The notes beneath the pieces were generated by a model. It did no database searches. It saw only the letters and a list, made by a program, of their open reading frames with translations, and was not told where the DNA came from. Positions 46,065-58,175 of a DNA stretch of 64,000 nt are shown piece by piece. A program made the position numbers and the translations under genes. The stretch lies in the NCBI RefSeq assembly GCF_040939455.1, contig NC_134111.1:54516501-54580500 (forward strand). Direction: 5' to 3'. Source of the stretch: Microcebus murinus (lineage: Eukaryota > Chordata > Mammalia > Primates > Cheirogaleidae). How positions within the stretch are numbered: the first letter of the stretch is position 1; each line of letters starts with the position of its first letter.

Positions 46065-47269
46065 CCTCTATATCTCAAAGCCAAAGAGACGTGGTCTGTT
46101 GCTACATTCAGTGCTGGAGGATGCCGGTGTTTCATGCTAACGTGTGTCATTGTACAAACATTACAACCAGATCTCCTTTGGAGATATAAACTGAGCCTCT
46201 GCTTTAGCTGATGAAAATAAAATACCAAGTATCTAAGTACAAATGACTTATTTCTGAAAAGAACAAACTACTTTATGTTTATCAACTGCCATATCTTGCC
46301 CATCCAGTATAGTAGCATGCACAACTTTTCAGCTCTGCCTTCAAAATGTGATAAATCTTTTCTCCAGGGCAAAGAGTGCATCTCTGTGTTTATCCAGAGA
46401 AAGAATTTAACTCTTGTCTACATGTTTTTAAAAAAGGGGGAGGAGGGGAGAAGGAGGAAGAAAAAGGTAACAGATTGTGAAGGATTGATTACTATGGCAA
46501 AAAAATCAATCTTGAGACTTTGACAATTTAACCAGCCACAAAAGCATAGAAATGTATGAGAAAGCCCTGATTGATTTTAACTCCGTAATCCTTCCCACCC
46601 CATCTATTATCCTGTATGGATCATATTAGCCGTCATTATGACTAAGACAAGATAGGACGCTGACATCCGCCTGACATGATAAAACTGTAAATGGAATCGG
46701 CTTATACACAAAGGCTTTTACCTGGTTATTAATAGTGTTCTCTGTGGGTGATGGACCGGACTGATATTAAAACCCCCATCAGCTGTGTGGAGCCATTGCA
46801 ATTTGATTTCAGTCCAAGAAGCAGCTCCTCAAGGTAGTTATTGCACAGTGCCCTGACAAACTGCTTGAGTATCATTCCTGGATACCTCACCCTTTTAAGA
46901 GGCTCGTAAAATACTAGGGGTGGATGACATCTTGTTGGCACTGAGAATTCCAAGCCACTACAGCTAGGCTGAAAGAAAGACACCAAGTATGTGTTCGCAA
47001 ATGCCTTGACAACATTCCTAATCTTCATCACCACCAATGTGAATGTGAAGTAGAGGAAGATTCAGGGCGTGCAGCTTTCAGTTGATGTGCATTGTAGTAT
47101 TAACAAAACATATATGACTACATACTGAGATATTAAGGTCACTTGATGACTTTTGCTTGTTTCATTTATCTTTGGTGAATCAGTGAAAAATATTTAGATC
47201 TTAAAGGCACTGATTGCTTTCTCAGCTCTCTGAGCCATCTGACCACTATTTCATTTCTAATAAACCAAA
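46065..47269. other. Repeat-poor stretch, enhancer-like in part
   Basis: No transposon seen. The part at 46490-47010 looks unique and non-random, with 'gttattaatagtg', 'cattgcaatttgatttc' and other short AT-rich motifs. A minus-strand ORF of 102 codons at 46729-47037 has no recognisable product. A GA-rich run lies at 46432-46467. Confidence 0.4.
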
Positions 47270-47279
47270 TAGGCAAAAG

Positions 47280-47390
47280 AGAATAAATTAGAAACAGAAA
47301 CTTAGATGACTTGCCCAAGATTACAGATATTTGGAAGCAGTTCCAATTAGAAAATCCAGATTTTTCCTCCCTTTATTCAATAAAATGCCT
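47280..47390 (+). mobile_element. MIR fragment (plus)
   Basis: 'gaaacagaaacttagatgac' followed by 'ttgcccaagattacagat' is the MIR core and following block. Confidence 0.55.
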
Positions 47391-47394
47391 TCTT

Positions 47395-47530
47395 TTACTC
47401 AACAAATATTTATTGAGCATTTACTGTGTGCCAGGTATTTTCTAGTGAGTGGAGGAAAAGCATTGAAAACGTGGGTGAAACACCTGTCCTCTTGAGGCTT
47501 GCAGTCACTGTCAACCTGAAAACACTGTTG
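47395..47530 (-). mobile_element. L2 3' end (minus strand)
   Basis: 'actcaacaaatatttattga', 'gcatttactgtgtgccaggt' and 'cttgaggcttgcagtcactg' are the antisense L2 terminus. Confidence 0.85.
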
Positions 47531-48004
47531 GGAGACAACACTGGATATACGATCATATATTATGTGATGCAGCATCTTTGAAATCCAAGAACCTGGCAGA
47601 TTTCCCCAAACTACACTAGCTTCCTCCCGCCCTTGAAGCCAAATGTGGCAGTCAAATTCCCAATAACATACTGAGAGACAGGCGGGCAGGCAGGGGAGGG
47701 GCGTGCTTTGCATTTTAAAACATTAACTCTTTCCTTGTGGAAACTTGAAAATATCTTTCCATTTGTAATGAGGATAAGTTTGAAGCTTCCTATTTTGGAG
47801 AGTTACATTCTGGTCATCTATTGTGAGAATTAAAGGAGCTTTAGATAGACAGATGATAGAACTTAAAACAATGCCTGACATAGGAGATTTCAACAAATGT
47901 AGTCAATGAAGAGGGGGATGTTAATGATGATACATTGGATCACCTGATGACACATTGTCACATCTACTCCCTCACTCAATGAAATCGAGGCAGAAATGCT
48001 ATAG

Positions 48005-48005
<1 letters not shown>
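47531..48005. other. Unassigned stretch
   Basis: Nothing recognised apart from a short 'gacaggcgggcaggcagggg' simple run near 47676. Confidence 0.4.
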
Positions 48006-48056
<51 letters not shown>

Positions 48057-48069
48057 GTGTGTGTGTGTA
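48006..48069 (+). repeat. (GT)n microsatellite
   Basis: About 31 GT units with one GC interruption. It produces an artefactual valine-cysteine frame. Confidence 0.98.
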
Positions 48070-48360
48070 TACCTATTTTATGAGCTTTTCCAGGTGCTAT
48101 GATATTGCCACCAGTGTGTCACCTATTCTTGGACATGCAGTTGCCCTCTCCCCCCAGACTAGCATTGCAGCCTGTGCTCAGTCAGAATGCCCTTCTCTTC
48201 TGTACCCCTTGACCATCTGTTCACTTTGAGACCTTTGATGTTATTCTCAGGGGGACTCCTGGAAGCTCTAGAGTACCTGAATCAGGCGAGCCAGCTCACA
48301 GGTACCAGCATTCAGAGAAAAAAAACGCTCTGTCCAGAGACACTCCTAGTTCCTTCCTTT

Positions 48361-48515
48361 TTTAAATTTTTTATTTTAAATTATTATGGGTACATAGTAG
48401 TGGTTTATCTTTATAGGGTACACGTGATGTTTTGACACAGGCATACAATGTGAATTAATCAAATCAGGGTACTTGGGGTATCCATCACCTCAGGCACTTG
48501 ATATTAACTAGTTCC
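48361..48515 (-). mobile_element. L1MA/L1PB-type 3' end (minus strand)
   Basis: 'attatgggtacatagtagtg', 'acgtgatgttttgacacagg', 'aatcagggtacttggggtat' and 'ccatcacctcaggcac' are the antisense of an L1MA-type 3' UTR. Confidence 0.85.
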
Positions 48516-49004
48516 TTCCTAAAGTGATGTCCACCAATGGTCAGTGGGTGCCACAGTGATCAATGGTTTTTAATCTACCTAGGGCTTGGGAGTGAGAAGG
48601 GAATACCTTAATATTACATACCTGCCTGGAGATACATGATGTTTCCATCTCATTTACAGTGCACCTCTTATCAATTACACAAATGGTCATCATCATAATT
48701 TATAAGCACCTTGCCAGAACTGTATGATTTAATAGCTGGGGTAAGGAAACTTTTATTTCCTTGAGACAGTTATATACAGATTTGATGGTTAGTAGAGGCA
48801 CGATGTTCATTTACATCTAGACTCCCAAAGAGAGTCATGATCAACCATATGATAGTACAATCTCTTCTAGCCCAAAACCCTGATTTTTCTGGGGGGGGAA
48901 AATGGTCAATCTCCATCTAATTTTGTTCCCTTGTTACATTTTTTTAAAGAAAAACACACATTTCTTTCATATCTGTCATCACAGCCAATTATATGTATGT
49001 GGGT

Positions 49005-49130
49005 GATGACTTCTGACTATAAGCTCCCTGAAGGCTCTTTGTTCCTTGCTATATAAGAGCATAGCCCAGGGCCAACCACATAGAGGCCATTCAAAGAATA
49101 ACTGTAGAATGAAAAGAGTGAATAAGCAAA
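49005..49130 (+). mobile_element. L2 3' end (plus)
   Basis: 'tataagctccctgaaggctc', 'agcatagcccagggccaacc' and 'gaatgaaaagagtgaataag' follow the L2 terminus. Confidence 0.65.
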
Positions 49131-51599
49131 GTATTTTTGACTTGCCAAAGTCAGGGGAACAGCTATATATATTTGCTTATTTTCACAGCACCACCCTCAC
49201 ATGTCACTAAAAACAGGTCCTTATTATCTCTCCCTTAGACCTTCTGCTGTGTAAACAGCATTAATGCAGACACCGACACTCAGATTAATGAAGGGAAGAG
49301 ATTTATTGAACTGATATTTGGTGTAGATGTCATTAGCAGTGCTCCTTAGGAGCAACTGCATCAGATTAGATACAGTCTCCCCCCAAGAGCATGTAGAAAA
49401 TCATTTAACTGCTTTTCTGCAGCTGTTTATGTGACACCAACCCTCTACGAATTGTTGAATTGGTTCTGAGACAACTAGGAACCTTCTATGATTGTTCTTC
49501 ATTGATGCTGTTTTTGTCTCTTCTGAGAAATATGTGTTGTAATAAATCATGCTGTTGTGGTTTTACCTTCTGTTGTTGTTGTCTCCTCTTCTTCCATCTC
49601 CATTAAAGACACTAGAAAAGTTCCAATAATGAGACAAGGGCAACAGAGCTCCACATAACTTTACCAACAGGGTGACACCTGCAAAGTGGTCTTGCAAACT
49701 AGGAATAAGAGCATGGTAGGCTTGGGTGGTTTTGCAAGTCCATCAGGAAATTATGGACTTTCACAGATTCCTAGAGTTGGAAAAGTTAAATATACCCATT
49801 AGGCAACAAGGCAAGATTTGGGAAAGATACATATCTACTATCTTCCAGGTTTCACGGGCACATTAGCAGATGGTCTCTAAAGCAGATGGCCCGGGTCTTG
49901 CTAGCACCAACTTTGTTTTTCCTAAGTTTTCTTTCCCAGCTCCATTGACAAGACAGCTATGGGCCCAACACCCTGCCGCCCACCCATCTGAAACTGCTTC
50001 CACCCCTCTCCTTAATAATCAGCCACCTCACTTCCCCACAACAGCCCTGACTGGTGAGCAGCCTTCCAGACCCCACTGACCACACTACTAGATGACCTAT
50101 TCCTGTTTAACACATTCAACTGTTAGAAATCTCTGTATATTATGTATTAATAGAAATTCTCCTTCTGAAAACTTCAACCTATTAGTCCTAGTTATGCACT
50201 TTAGAATTACACAAAGTAACCAATCATTCTTTCCCAGTTACATCCATCTAGGTTGAATTTCTTCATCTTTCTATCATAAAATGTATGGTTTCTAGACCCT
50301 CTCTCCTTATGAATTACTGTCTAATCTTAATATTTAGTGGAATCATCTGTTTCTGGAATTGAAAGATATTTTCATAACACTACATGTAATATTGCTTACA
50401 GTCAAAGTCAAAGTAGGCTCAGAGATGCAGGTTGATGATATTTACAGACATCAGTCATGAAAAGCTGGCTGGTCTGTATCTCTCTGCATAAAAGCTCCAT
50501 GCCCCACCATCATCACAGCCACCCACCTTTTGAGCTTGTGTATATATCACCGTGGCCTTTTTGACCTTCACTGGTTGGCATTTGATTCTCCTGAAATACA
50601 AATAATAACAATTAAATAAGCATTTAAACTCTGTACTCTAGTTGATCTTCAAAGATCAACTTCCCATCTGAGTCCAGTCTTCTGCTTTTGCACACATTTA
50701 TTCCTGGAGTTTAAGAATTAATACTACACTATTTGGCAAGTAGGAAAGAAAGGATGTCCTTGAAAAAAGTTTTCACCTGGCAATTAATACTATGGCAAGA
50801 GCACACACTGAATAAAAATATGATTAAAAAAAATTCCTTCTTTCCTAAAAGTCATAAAGCAAGATTAATGGTTAATTTATAACTGAAATCAACCTCCAAA
50901 CAAAATCATTTTCCCTAAACACCACCAGCACATGTTAAAAGACCACTTCCCTCACCCTGTTATTTTTCACTGTTAGCATCTTCCAGGTTTCCCCGCCAGA
51001 AGTCGGAAACACTAAAAGCCTTCCAGGAAGCCTGCGCTGATGAGATTTGCCCCAGGCTTGACAGCACCAAGAAGTGAATAGAGTAATTGCATCATCCTTG
51101 TTTATCACGGGGTGGTTTATTCCTGGCCATAGCCTGACACGAGGGGGCTCCCTTTGACCCAAGGGAATGCTGTAGAGGTGGGTGCTTTCCACCCCTACAC
51201 AAAAAGACCTCAGCAAGAAAGCCTCACAGGAGCTATCTGCTAAATGTATATCCAGAACAGGAAAAGCATCGATGCAAGTGCTGCGAAGGGAGAATCTTGG
51301 CAAAAAAGAGATATTGAGACCTGGTAGTATTTGTCCATCTCTTATACTATGATTCTTTGAAATTTCCACTTAAAACTTAGAGGGAATAAAATAAATACAT
51401 GTGGCAGAATCCTTAGAGTCTGCTGCCTTACTAATTTGATTATTTTCAGCTCTCCTTTGACTAAAACCACCTTCTTGATTTTATGGTTCCCTTTACTCAC
51501 AATAAATATTTAATTAAAATTGATTTGATTTGAATATGTAGGTCACCTAGTGAAAATAAGTAGCTGAAATTAATTTTTTCATAGTATAAAAAATGTTAG
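49131..51599. other. Mostly unassigned, repeat-poor stretch
   Basis: About 2.5 kb with no clear transposon. The part at 49240-49600 looks unique with TAAT cores ('gcattaatgcag', 'cagattaatgaag'). A 22-bp palindrome lies at 50640-50661. The minus-strand ORF of 144 codons at 50935-51369 is the longest in this part of the window but resembles nothing I know. Confidence 0.4.
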
Positions 51600-54530
51600 C
51601 ACCCAATAAAGAAAAGATTTCACTGCTGTATCCTACCAAACTTTTAAAGAACTAATACCAATTTTTCTCAAACTATTTCAAAAAACTGAAGAGGAGGTGA
51701 TCCTTCCAGACTGATTCTACAAGGCCAGCATTACCTTAATACCTAAGCCAGACAAGGACATAACAAAGAAAAAAGAAGGAGAAGAAAATTACAAGCCAAT
51801 ATTCCAATATCCCTGACTAACATAAACACAAAATTCCTCAACAAAATACTAGCAAACTGAATCCAACAACATACCAAAAAGATTATACATCATGATCAAG
51901 TGAAATTTATCCCGGGGATGCAAGCATGGTTCAATATATGCATATCAAGAAATGTGGCATTTATTGAAACCTTAAAATCTGTACCCCCATAATATGCGGA
52001 AATAAAAAAAAAAAAAAGAATGGGTTTTTGGAGATCAAGAGTGGAGTGAGGAGTTCATAAGAGAGGTATAGTAAAAATATTTGGAAACTGTATAAAAACA
52101 CAAAAAGAAAATAAAATTATTTTTGCTTTGAGGTAAAAAAAAAAAAAAAAGAAATGTGATGTATCACACCAACAGAATGAAGGACAAAAACCATATGATC
52201 ATTTCAATAGATGTAGAAATAGCATTTGATAAAATTCAACATCTGTTCATAAAAACTCTCAACAAGTTAGTTAGGTATAGAAGAACAAACCTCAAAACAA
52301 TAAAGGCCATAAATGACAAACTCATAGCTAATATCATATTGAATGGGGAAAAGTTGAAAGCTTTTCCCCTAAGAACTGAAACACGATAGGATTGTCCACT
52401 TTCACCACTCTTATTCACCATAGAACTGGAGGTCTTAGCCAGAGCAAGTAGGCAAGAGAAGAAAAAATTAGGGGCATCCATATTGGAAAAAAGTAAGTCA
52501 AATTGTCCCTGTTTACAGACAACATGATCTTATGTATAAAAACCTAACGACTTTACCAAAAACTCTTAGAACTGATAAACAACTACAGTGAAGTTGCAGG
52601 ATACAAAATCAACATACAAAAATAAGTAGCATTTCTATACACCAATAGCAAACTAGCTAAAAAGAAATCAAGAAAGGAATTCCAGTTATGATACCTAAAA
52701 AAATAGTAAAATAACTAGGAATAAATTTAACCCAGGAGATGAAAAATCTCTACAAAGAAAACTACAAGACACTGATGAAATAAATTGAAGAGGACACAAA
52801 AAATAGAAAGACATCCCATTTTCATGAATTGGAAGAATTAATATTGTCAAAATGACCATATTACAGAAAGCAATCTACAGATTCAACATAATCCCTACCA
52901 AAATAGCAATGGCATTCTTCACAGAAATAAAAAAAAGTCAATCTTAAATTTTTTATGGAACAACAAAAGACATTGAATAGCCATAGCAATCCTGAGAAAA
53001 AAGAACAAAGCTTGAGGCATCACACTACCTGATATCAAAATATACTACAAACCTATAATAACCAAAACAACATGTTACTAGTATAAAAACAGACACATAG
53101 ACCAATGGAATACAATAGAGAACCCAGAAATAAATCCATTTATTTACAGCCAGCTGATTTTTGGCAAAGGCACCAAGAACATACATTGGGGAAAAGATAC
53201 TCTCTTCAATAAATGGTGCTGGGGAAACTATACAGAAGAATAAAACTAGATCTCTAACTCTACCATATGCAAAAATCAATTCAAAATAGATTAACAACTT
53301 AAATGTAAGAACTACACTATATACAACTACAACAAGAAAACATAGGGGAGACATTCAGGATAATGGTCTGTGCAAACACTTTATTAATAAGACTTCAATT
53401 CACAGGCAACAAAAGCAAAAATAGACAAATGGGATTACATCAAACTACAAAGCTTCTGCACTGCAAAGGAAACAATCAACTGAGTGAAGAGACAGACTGG
53501 AGAATGGGAGAAAATATTTGTAAACTATTCATTCAATAGAGGATGAATATCTGGATATACATGGAACTCAAACAATCCAACAGCAAAAAACAAATAATCC
53601 AATACTGATCTGAATACACATTTCTCAAAAGAAGACATGTAAATGGCCAACATATAAAAAAATGCTCAACATCAGTAATCATCAGGGAAATGCAAATCAA
53701 AACCACAATAATGTAACATCTCACTCCAGTTAGAATGGGTTTTATTAAAAGACAAAAAATAACAAACACGGGCAAGAATGTGGAGAAAAGCAAACTCTCA
53801 TACACTGTTGGTAGGAATGTAAATTAGTACAACCATGATGAAAAGCAGTATGGAGTTTCCTCAAAAAACTACAAATAGAACTATCATATGATCCAGTAAT
53901 CCCACTACTGGGTATTTCCTTTCTCCAAAGGAAAGGAAATCAATATATCAAAGAGACATCTGCACCCCTGTGTTTATGGCAGCACTATTCACGATAGCCA
54001 AGATAACAGAATCAACCTAAGTGTCCATCAACAGATAAATGGATAATGAAAATATTGTAAATCCTGTCATTTGCAGCAACATATATGACCCTGAAGGACA
54101 TTATGTTAAGTGAAATAAATCAGGCACAGAAAGATAAATACCATATGTTTTCGTATGTGGGAGCTTAAATTATTGAGCTCATAGTAGAGAGTAAAATTAT
54201 GGTAACTAGAGACTTGGAAAGTAGAGGGGAGGGGGATAGAGGGAGAGGTTGGTTGGTTAATGGATACAAAATTATAGTCAGGAAAAATAAGTTCTAGTGT
54301 TCAATACAGTGACTATAGTTAACAATAATTAATTATATTTTCAAATAGCTAGAAGAGAGGATTTTAATGTTCCCAACACAAAGAAATGTTAATCATTTGA
54401 GGTAATGAATATGCTAATTATCCTGATTTGATCATTACACATTATATGCATGTATCAAAATATCATTCTGTACCCCATAAGTATGTATAATTATTACATG
54501 TCAATTAAAAATAAAATTTGAAAAAGTAAA
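51600..54530 (+). mobile_element. 5'-truncated L1MA-type LINE (plus), with a nested insertion
   Basis: It starts within ORF2, before the reverse-transcriptase core ('gatttcactgctgtatccta'), and runs to an L1MA-like 3' UTR ('atgctaattatcctgatttg', 'ttgtaccccat'-like block) ending A-rich. About 2.7 kb of L1 remain once the nested 192 bp are removed. The RT segment is readable at 52156-52389 (pattern [13 protein letters not shown]). The catalytic FADD-type motif near 52511-52530 now reads FTDN, so the polymerase site is lost. Many stops and frameshifts are present. No clear target duplication was found. Confidence 0.93.
51957..52148 (+). mobile_element. Nested lemur-type L1 3' end with apparent 3' transduction
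   Basis: 192 bp flanked by 10-bp duplications 'aagaaatgtg' (51947-51956 and 52149-52158). Part 1 (51957-52017) is the strepsirrhine L1 3' end ('tctgtacccccataatatgc') with a first A tail. Part 2 (52018-52134) is 117 bases that are not L1 and carry their own AATAAA at 52110-52115, about 20 bases before part 3, a second A tail. This is the standard structure of read-through transcription past the L1 signal followed by retrotransposition. Confidence 0.85.
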
Positions 54531-55344
54531 AAATAAATATTAGCAGGAGATATAAACAGGTATTTCATATTTGTTTGATGCAATATTCTAGCCATTGTGC
54601 CAATAAAAATTTATTTTATTTTTTTATTCAGTGTGTTTCTAACCATTACTTGATATAAGCCATCATTAAAAAGAAGGTAGGAGTGAGAGAAATAAAATTA
54701 ATGAGTCCAACATTAGGTTTGTTGACAATATGCATTCTCAGCCTAACTCGGGATAAATCAAGGTTCCAATTTTATCCTTTCTCTTAATTATGGAATTGGG
54801 AATACACATATGGCAGGATGACGTGTCTTTTTTTCCCTCCCATTCTTTCCTGGTTTTCCTCATCCTCCTCTGGAAAGGGGGCTGTTTTTGAAAGGACCTG
54901 GAAAAGAGAAAGAGGTTTTGAGAGTATTTTGGTGCATCAAAGTTAGACTACGAGAGTTTGACATTAGTAGGGGAAAAGTTTGTCTTGCAGATGTTACACT
55001 CTGAAAACTGAAAGACACAAGTTCTCCTTAAGTGATACATAAGACCTCAAAAAAACGGATAGAACCCCTCCCTCTAAGATGAAGTCAGCACCCTGGAAGG
55101 AAGGAAGAGGGCTAGAAATAGGCTAATGGGGGTGAAGGGAAGAGAATTGGAAGAGTCCAGAAAGAGGAGTCAGTTCCCATGCCCTCTTCTGAGATGAGGT
55201 TGGTTGGACTGATGTGCCCAGGAAACATTTACTGACAATCTCTAGGATCCTTGTGTGCATAATTGCCCAAGAATAAAATGTTCTCTTATGATATCCATAT
55301 ACTGCCCACCTCAGATATTATATACGCAAATAATGGGTCATTCT
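54531..55344. other. Unassigned stretch
   Basis: Nothing recognised. Confidence 0.4.
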
Positions 55345-55560
55345 TTGATCCAACAAATATTTTTTGAGCATCCACTATGAATGTGCCGGTCACTGTTCCA
55401 ACTGTAAACAAAATAGGAAGAAAAAAAGCCCTGCCCTCATGGAGCTTATATTCTAATGAAAGAAAAAAGATAAACAAGCTAAATAAGTAAAATATAGAGT
55501 ATATGAGATAGTGATAAAAATGTTAAGGAGGAAAAGAAAGCCATTTTGTACACAGAAGAT
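55345..55560 (-). mobile_element. L2 3' end (minus strand)
   Basis: 'gatccaacaaatattttttg', 'tgtgccggtcactgttccaa', 'gccctgccctcatggagctt' and 'gatagtgataaaaatgtt' are a clear antisense L2 terminus. Confidence 0.92.
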
Positions 55561-55884
55561 AGAAAAATTATAAGGTGAGGTATGCAGCAGAACGCTAGCT
55601 CTAAGGCAGGAGAAAGAAGGTTAAAAGGGAGCATATTTCTCCTTGACTAAATAGATGGACAAATGAACAAGCAAACAAAGAAGGAACTTATTCCCCCAAA
55701 GCTTCCCATCAGGAACTATTAATACAAAGGCAGTTTCTTTTCTTTTGCACGAAAGACCTGTGCTCAGCTATGTTCCAGGCCTTTGTCCAAAGGGATCTGA
55801 ACAGTTCACCCTTTGCCCACCCTTTCCCCACAAAAGGCTGCCTCTTCTCCTATCCCTAGCTTTAGTGTTATTCCCTCCTTGACA

Positions 55885-56100
55885 TCCTGCACCAATAAAA
55901 ATAATGCCTCGCATTCACCTAGCACTTCCTGATTTCCAAAGCATCTCCCATACATTAGCCTTCATAATGATTCTGAGAGGTGGGAATTACTGTCACTTTT
56001 TTACACTGGAGGACACTAAGATGCAGGAGCTATAAGCGACTTGGCAAGACTGAAGAAGCAGAACTGAGACCCAGATGTTCTAAATCTGGGCTTATGCTGC
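55885..56100 (+). mobile_element. MIR SINE (plus)
   Basis: 'cattcacctagcacttcctg', 'gattctgagaggtgggaatt' and 'agcagaactgagacccagat' follow a MIR-family order, perhaps MIR3. Confidence 0.65.
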
Positions 56101-56129
56101 AGACTTGAGGAAGGGTGGAGTCGCAGGCA

Positions 56130-56270
56130 GAGCACAGCTTCAAATCCTGGATGTTTCACTCACTAGCTGGGCCACTAGGACAGGTTGCTTAACCTGTCTG
56201 AGCCTTAGTTTCCTCATTTACAAAACAGAATAATGAGACAAACAGGGCACTCTGTTGTGAGGTCAGACTG
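56130..56270 (-). mobile_element. MIR SINE (minus strand)
   Basis: 'acagcttcaaatcctggatg', 'gcttaacctgtctgagcctt' and 'agtttcctcatttacaaaac' are the reverse complement of MIR. Confidence 0.85.
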
Positions 56271-57834
56271 TGAGGCCCCCTCCTAGCACCTGAAACCTAG
56301 TGGACCCCGACTGTCACCCCTGCTCACTCTCCATGCCACAGCTGTTGCCATAACTACTCTCCCAGCTCACACAGACCTCCTCTCCTCCACACTCAGACAG
56401 AAATTGTGATCTGTATCACACAACTTGGTATCTATTCAAACACTAATTGGGATTCTTTGTCATAAGGGACCAAAGCCCAGGTCAAATTGCTTAATAAATA
56501 AAAGGCACTTCTTTGTTCCAATAACTGAAAATGGCAGAGATAGGCAGAGCTTTATCGTGTGAGCTCAACCTGGATATTCTTGTGTCACCAGGGCTCTGGC
56601 TCCATTTGCTTGTAGTTGTCCTCTGGCTCTGTCCACGCACAGGCCTCATTCCATCACAACGGCACAATTTACCCCAGCAGCCCCAGCCTTCCTCTTTGCA
56701 TCCTACATTGACCAGCAGATGGGAAGATCTGAGCCTCAGCATTCCCAGAAAATGTCCTGCGAGTCCCAGCTCAGGTCACATGCCCACCCCTGAGCAATCA
56801 CTGTGGCCAGGGGATGGACCAAGCTCATGGTTGTGCCTTTATCCCCTACCCCAATCCCAGCCCCAGTCCTGGCATGGAGTCACTGCTCAGGAACCATTTG
56901 CATACCAAGAGAAAAATCAGGGCTGTGGAGCCCAAAAAATTTTAAATAGCTGTAGTGGCAGTCTTCCATTGGGCCCCGTTGCCTCTCCTTGAACTTACAG
57001 TAGCAATGCTGAGTGTGAGCAGCCTTGTCAGTCCACGGGACCCAGCTCTTCTGAGGGCTTCTGTGGCCCAAATCCTGGGCCATACCCCACATAGGTATTT
57101 TCTTGAAGTAGTACACTTCCACCCCAGAGCTAAAATGACCTCTCTTGCAGGAATCTGGAATACATAAAATTGCAAGGGATTGCATTCTACCCCTAAACTG
57201 ATTTTATACCTTTGAAAGCTTTGTACTGTATCGTACGTTTGTGTGTGTGTAAAACTTTTGATTACATAAGAAACTAAAGGTTAGTTTTATAAAGAATCAC
57301 CCTACCCCTTTAGCTTTTCATAGAAATAAAATCCTTCATTACAGCAATGACCTTCAGCAAAGGTGAAGCATGCAAACTTTGGTTAAAAAGAAACCAAACT
57401 ATCCTTAACTGCTTTTATCTTCAGGCTTTTGAAGTAGAAGGTAAAAAAAAAAAAAATCAAATATTTTATTCTTGACATCTTCAGGGAAGGCATATGTAAA
57501 TAGGAAACACTCATAAAATCCTTGAGCATAAACAGAAAACAAATGATTATATATAATGACAATTGCAGGAATATAGATAGGAAGCAAAATAGAGTAAGGA
57601 TGTTGCCCTTCAAAGCCACTTTCTGTCAATAAGGCATAGATAGATTTGCTGGCCTCATATTTCTCTGATCCACAGGTTAAATTTGCCATCCTGTGATTCC
57701 TTGTCACCATTTCAAATATCAGGCTCAACACCACGTATTCCTCTGGAGTATTCGCAACCTTCAGAGAGTTGTTGATAGTGATCGCATTTCTTCTGAAGTC
57801 TTTGTTGATCCAAGAATACCTATTTTGTTGTGTA
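56271..57834. other. Unassigned stretch
   Basis: No repeat confidently recognised. The plus-strand ORF at 56531-56992 (153 codons) is the longest in the window. It is rich in Pro, Ser and Leu, as GC-richer non-coding DNA tends to give, and resembles no family I know. Confidence 0.4.
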
Positions 57835-57965
57835 AGTCTTCATAAATCAGTCTTTCCGCCCGTTTATCATCCTTGTTGCTTTTCTCTGAACACTGTCCAG
57901 TATGTCTCCGACTTGCTAATAATGAGGTTCCCAGATAACAGTGCATCATTCCAAACTCAGTCTCT
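57835..57965 (-). mobile_element. CR1/L3-like LINE relic (minus strand)
   Basis: 'ttatcatccttgttgctttt', 'ctctgaacactgtccagtat' and 'cagtgcatcattccaaactc' follow the antisense of the conserved CR1-type 3' region in order. This is one of the oldest repeats in the window. Confidence 0.6.
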
Positions 57966-58089
57966 CTCATTGTGCGGAGATGGACTTCGCCTTTAGCTGC
58001 CTGACCTACTGTTTCCACTTACAAAGTTCTTATGCTGCCAGATCATACATGAACCCACGATTCATTTGCTGTCCATTGGAACGCCAGGG

Positions 58090-58175
58090 GAACAGAGCAC
58101 TTCCCTAAATAGGTCAGTGCCTGACATGTAATAGGTGCTCAGAAAAGTTCTTTGAATAAATGAACAAACAAAAGC
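58090..58175 (+). mobile_element. L2 3' tip (plus)
   Basis: 'cagtgcctgacatgtaatag', 'gtgctcagaaaa' and 'tttgaataaatgaacaaac' are the L2 terminus in sense. Confidence 0.7.

Noticed and set aside
46018..48069. Cysteine-valine and threonine-histidine rich ORFs
   Set aside because: Generated by CA/GT microsatellites.
50935..51369. 144-codon minus-strand ORF
   Set aside because: No recognisable motif, start context or neighbouring exons. Length is within chance for 64 kb.
53025..53805. Minus-strand hydrophobic ORFs looking like membrane proteins
   Set aside because: They are the antisense of A-rich L1 ORF2 sequence.
56531..56992. 153-codon plus-strand ORF, longest in the window
   Set aside because: Low-complexity Pro/Ser/Leu composition, overlapping minus-strand ORFs and no family resemblance.
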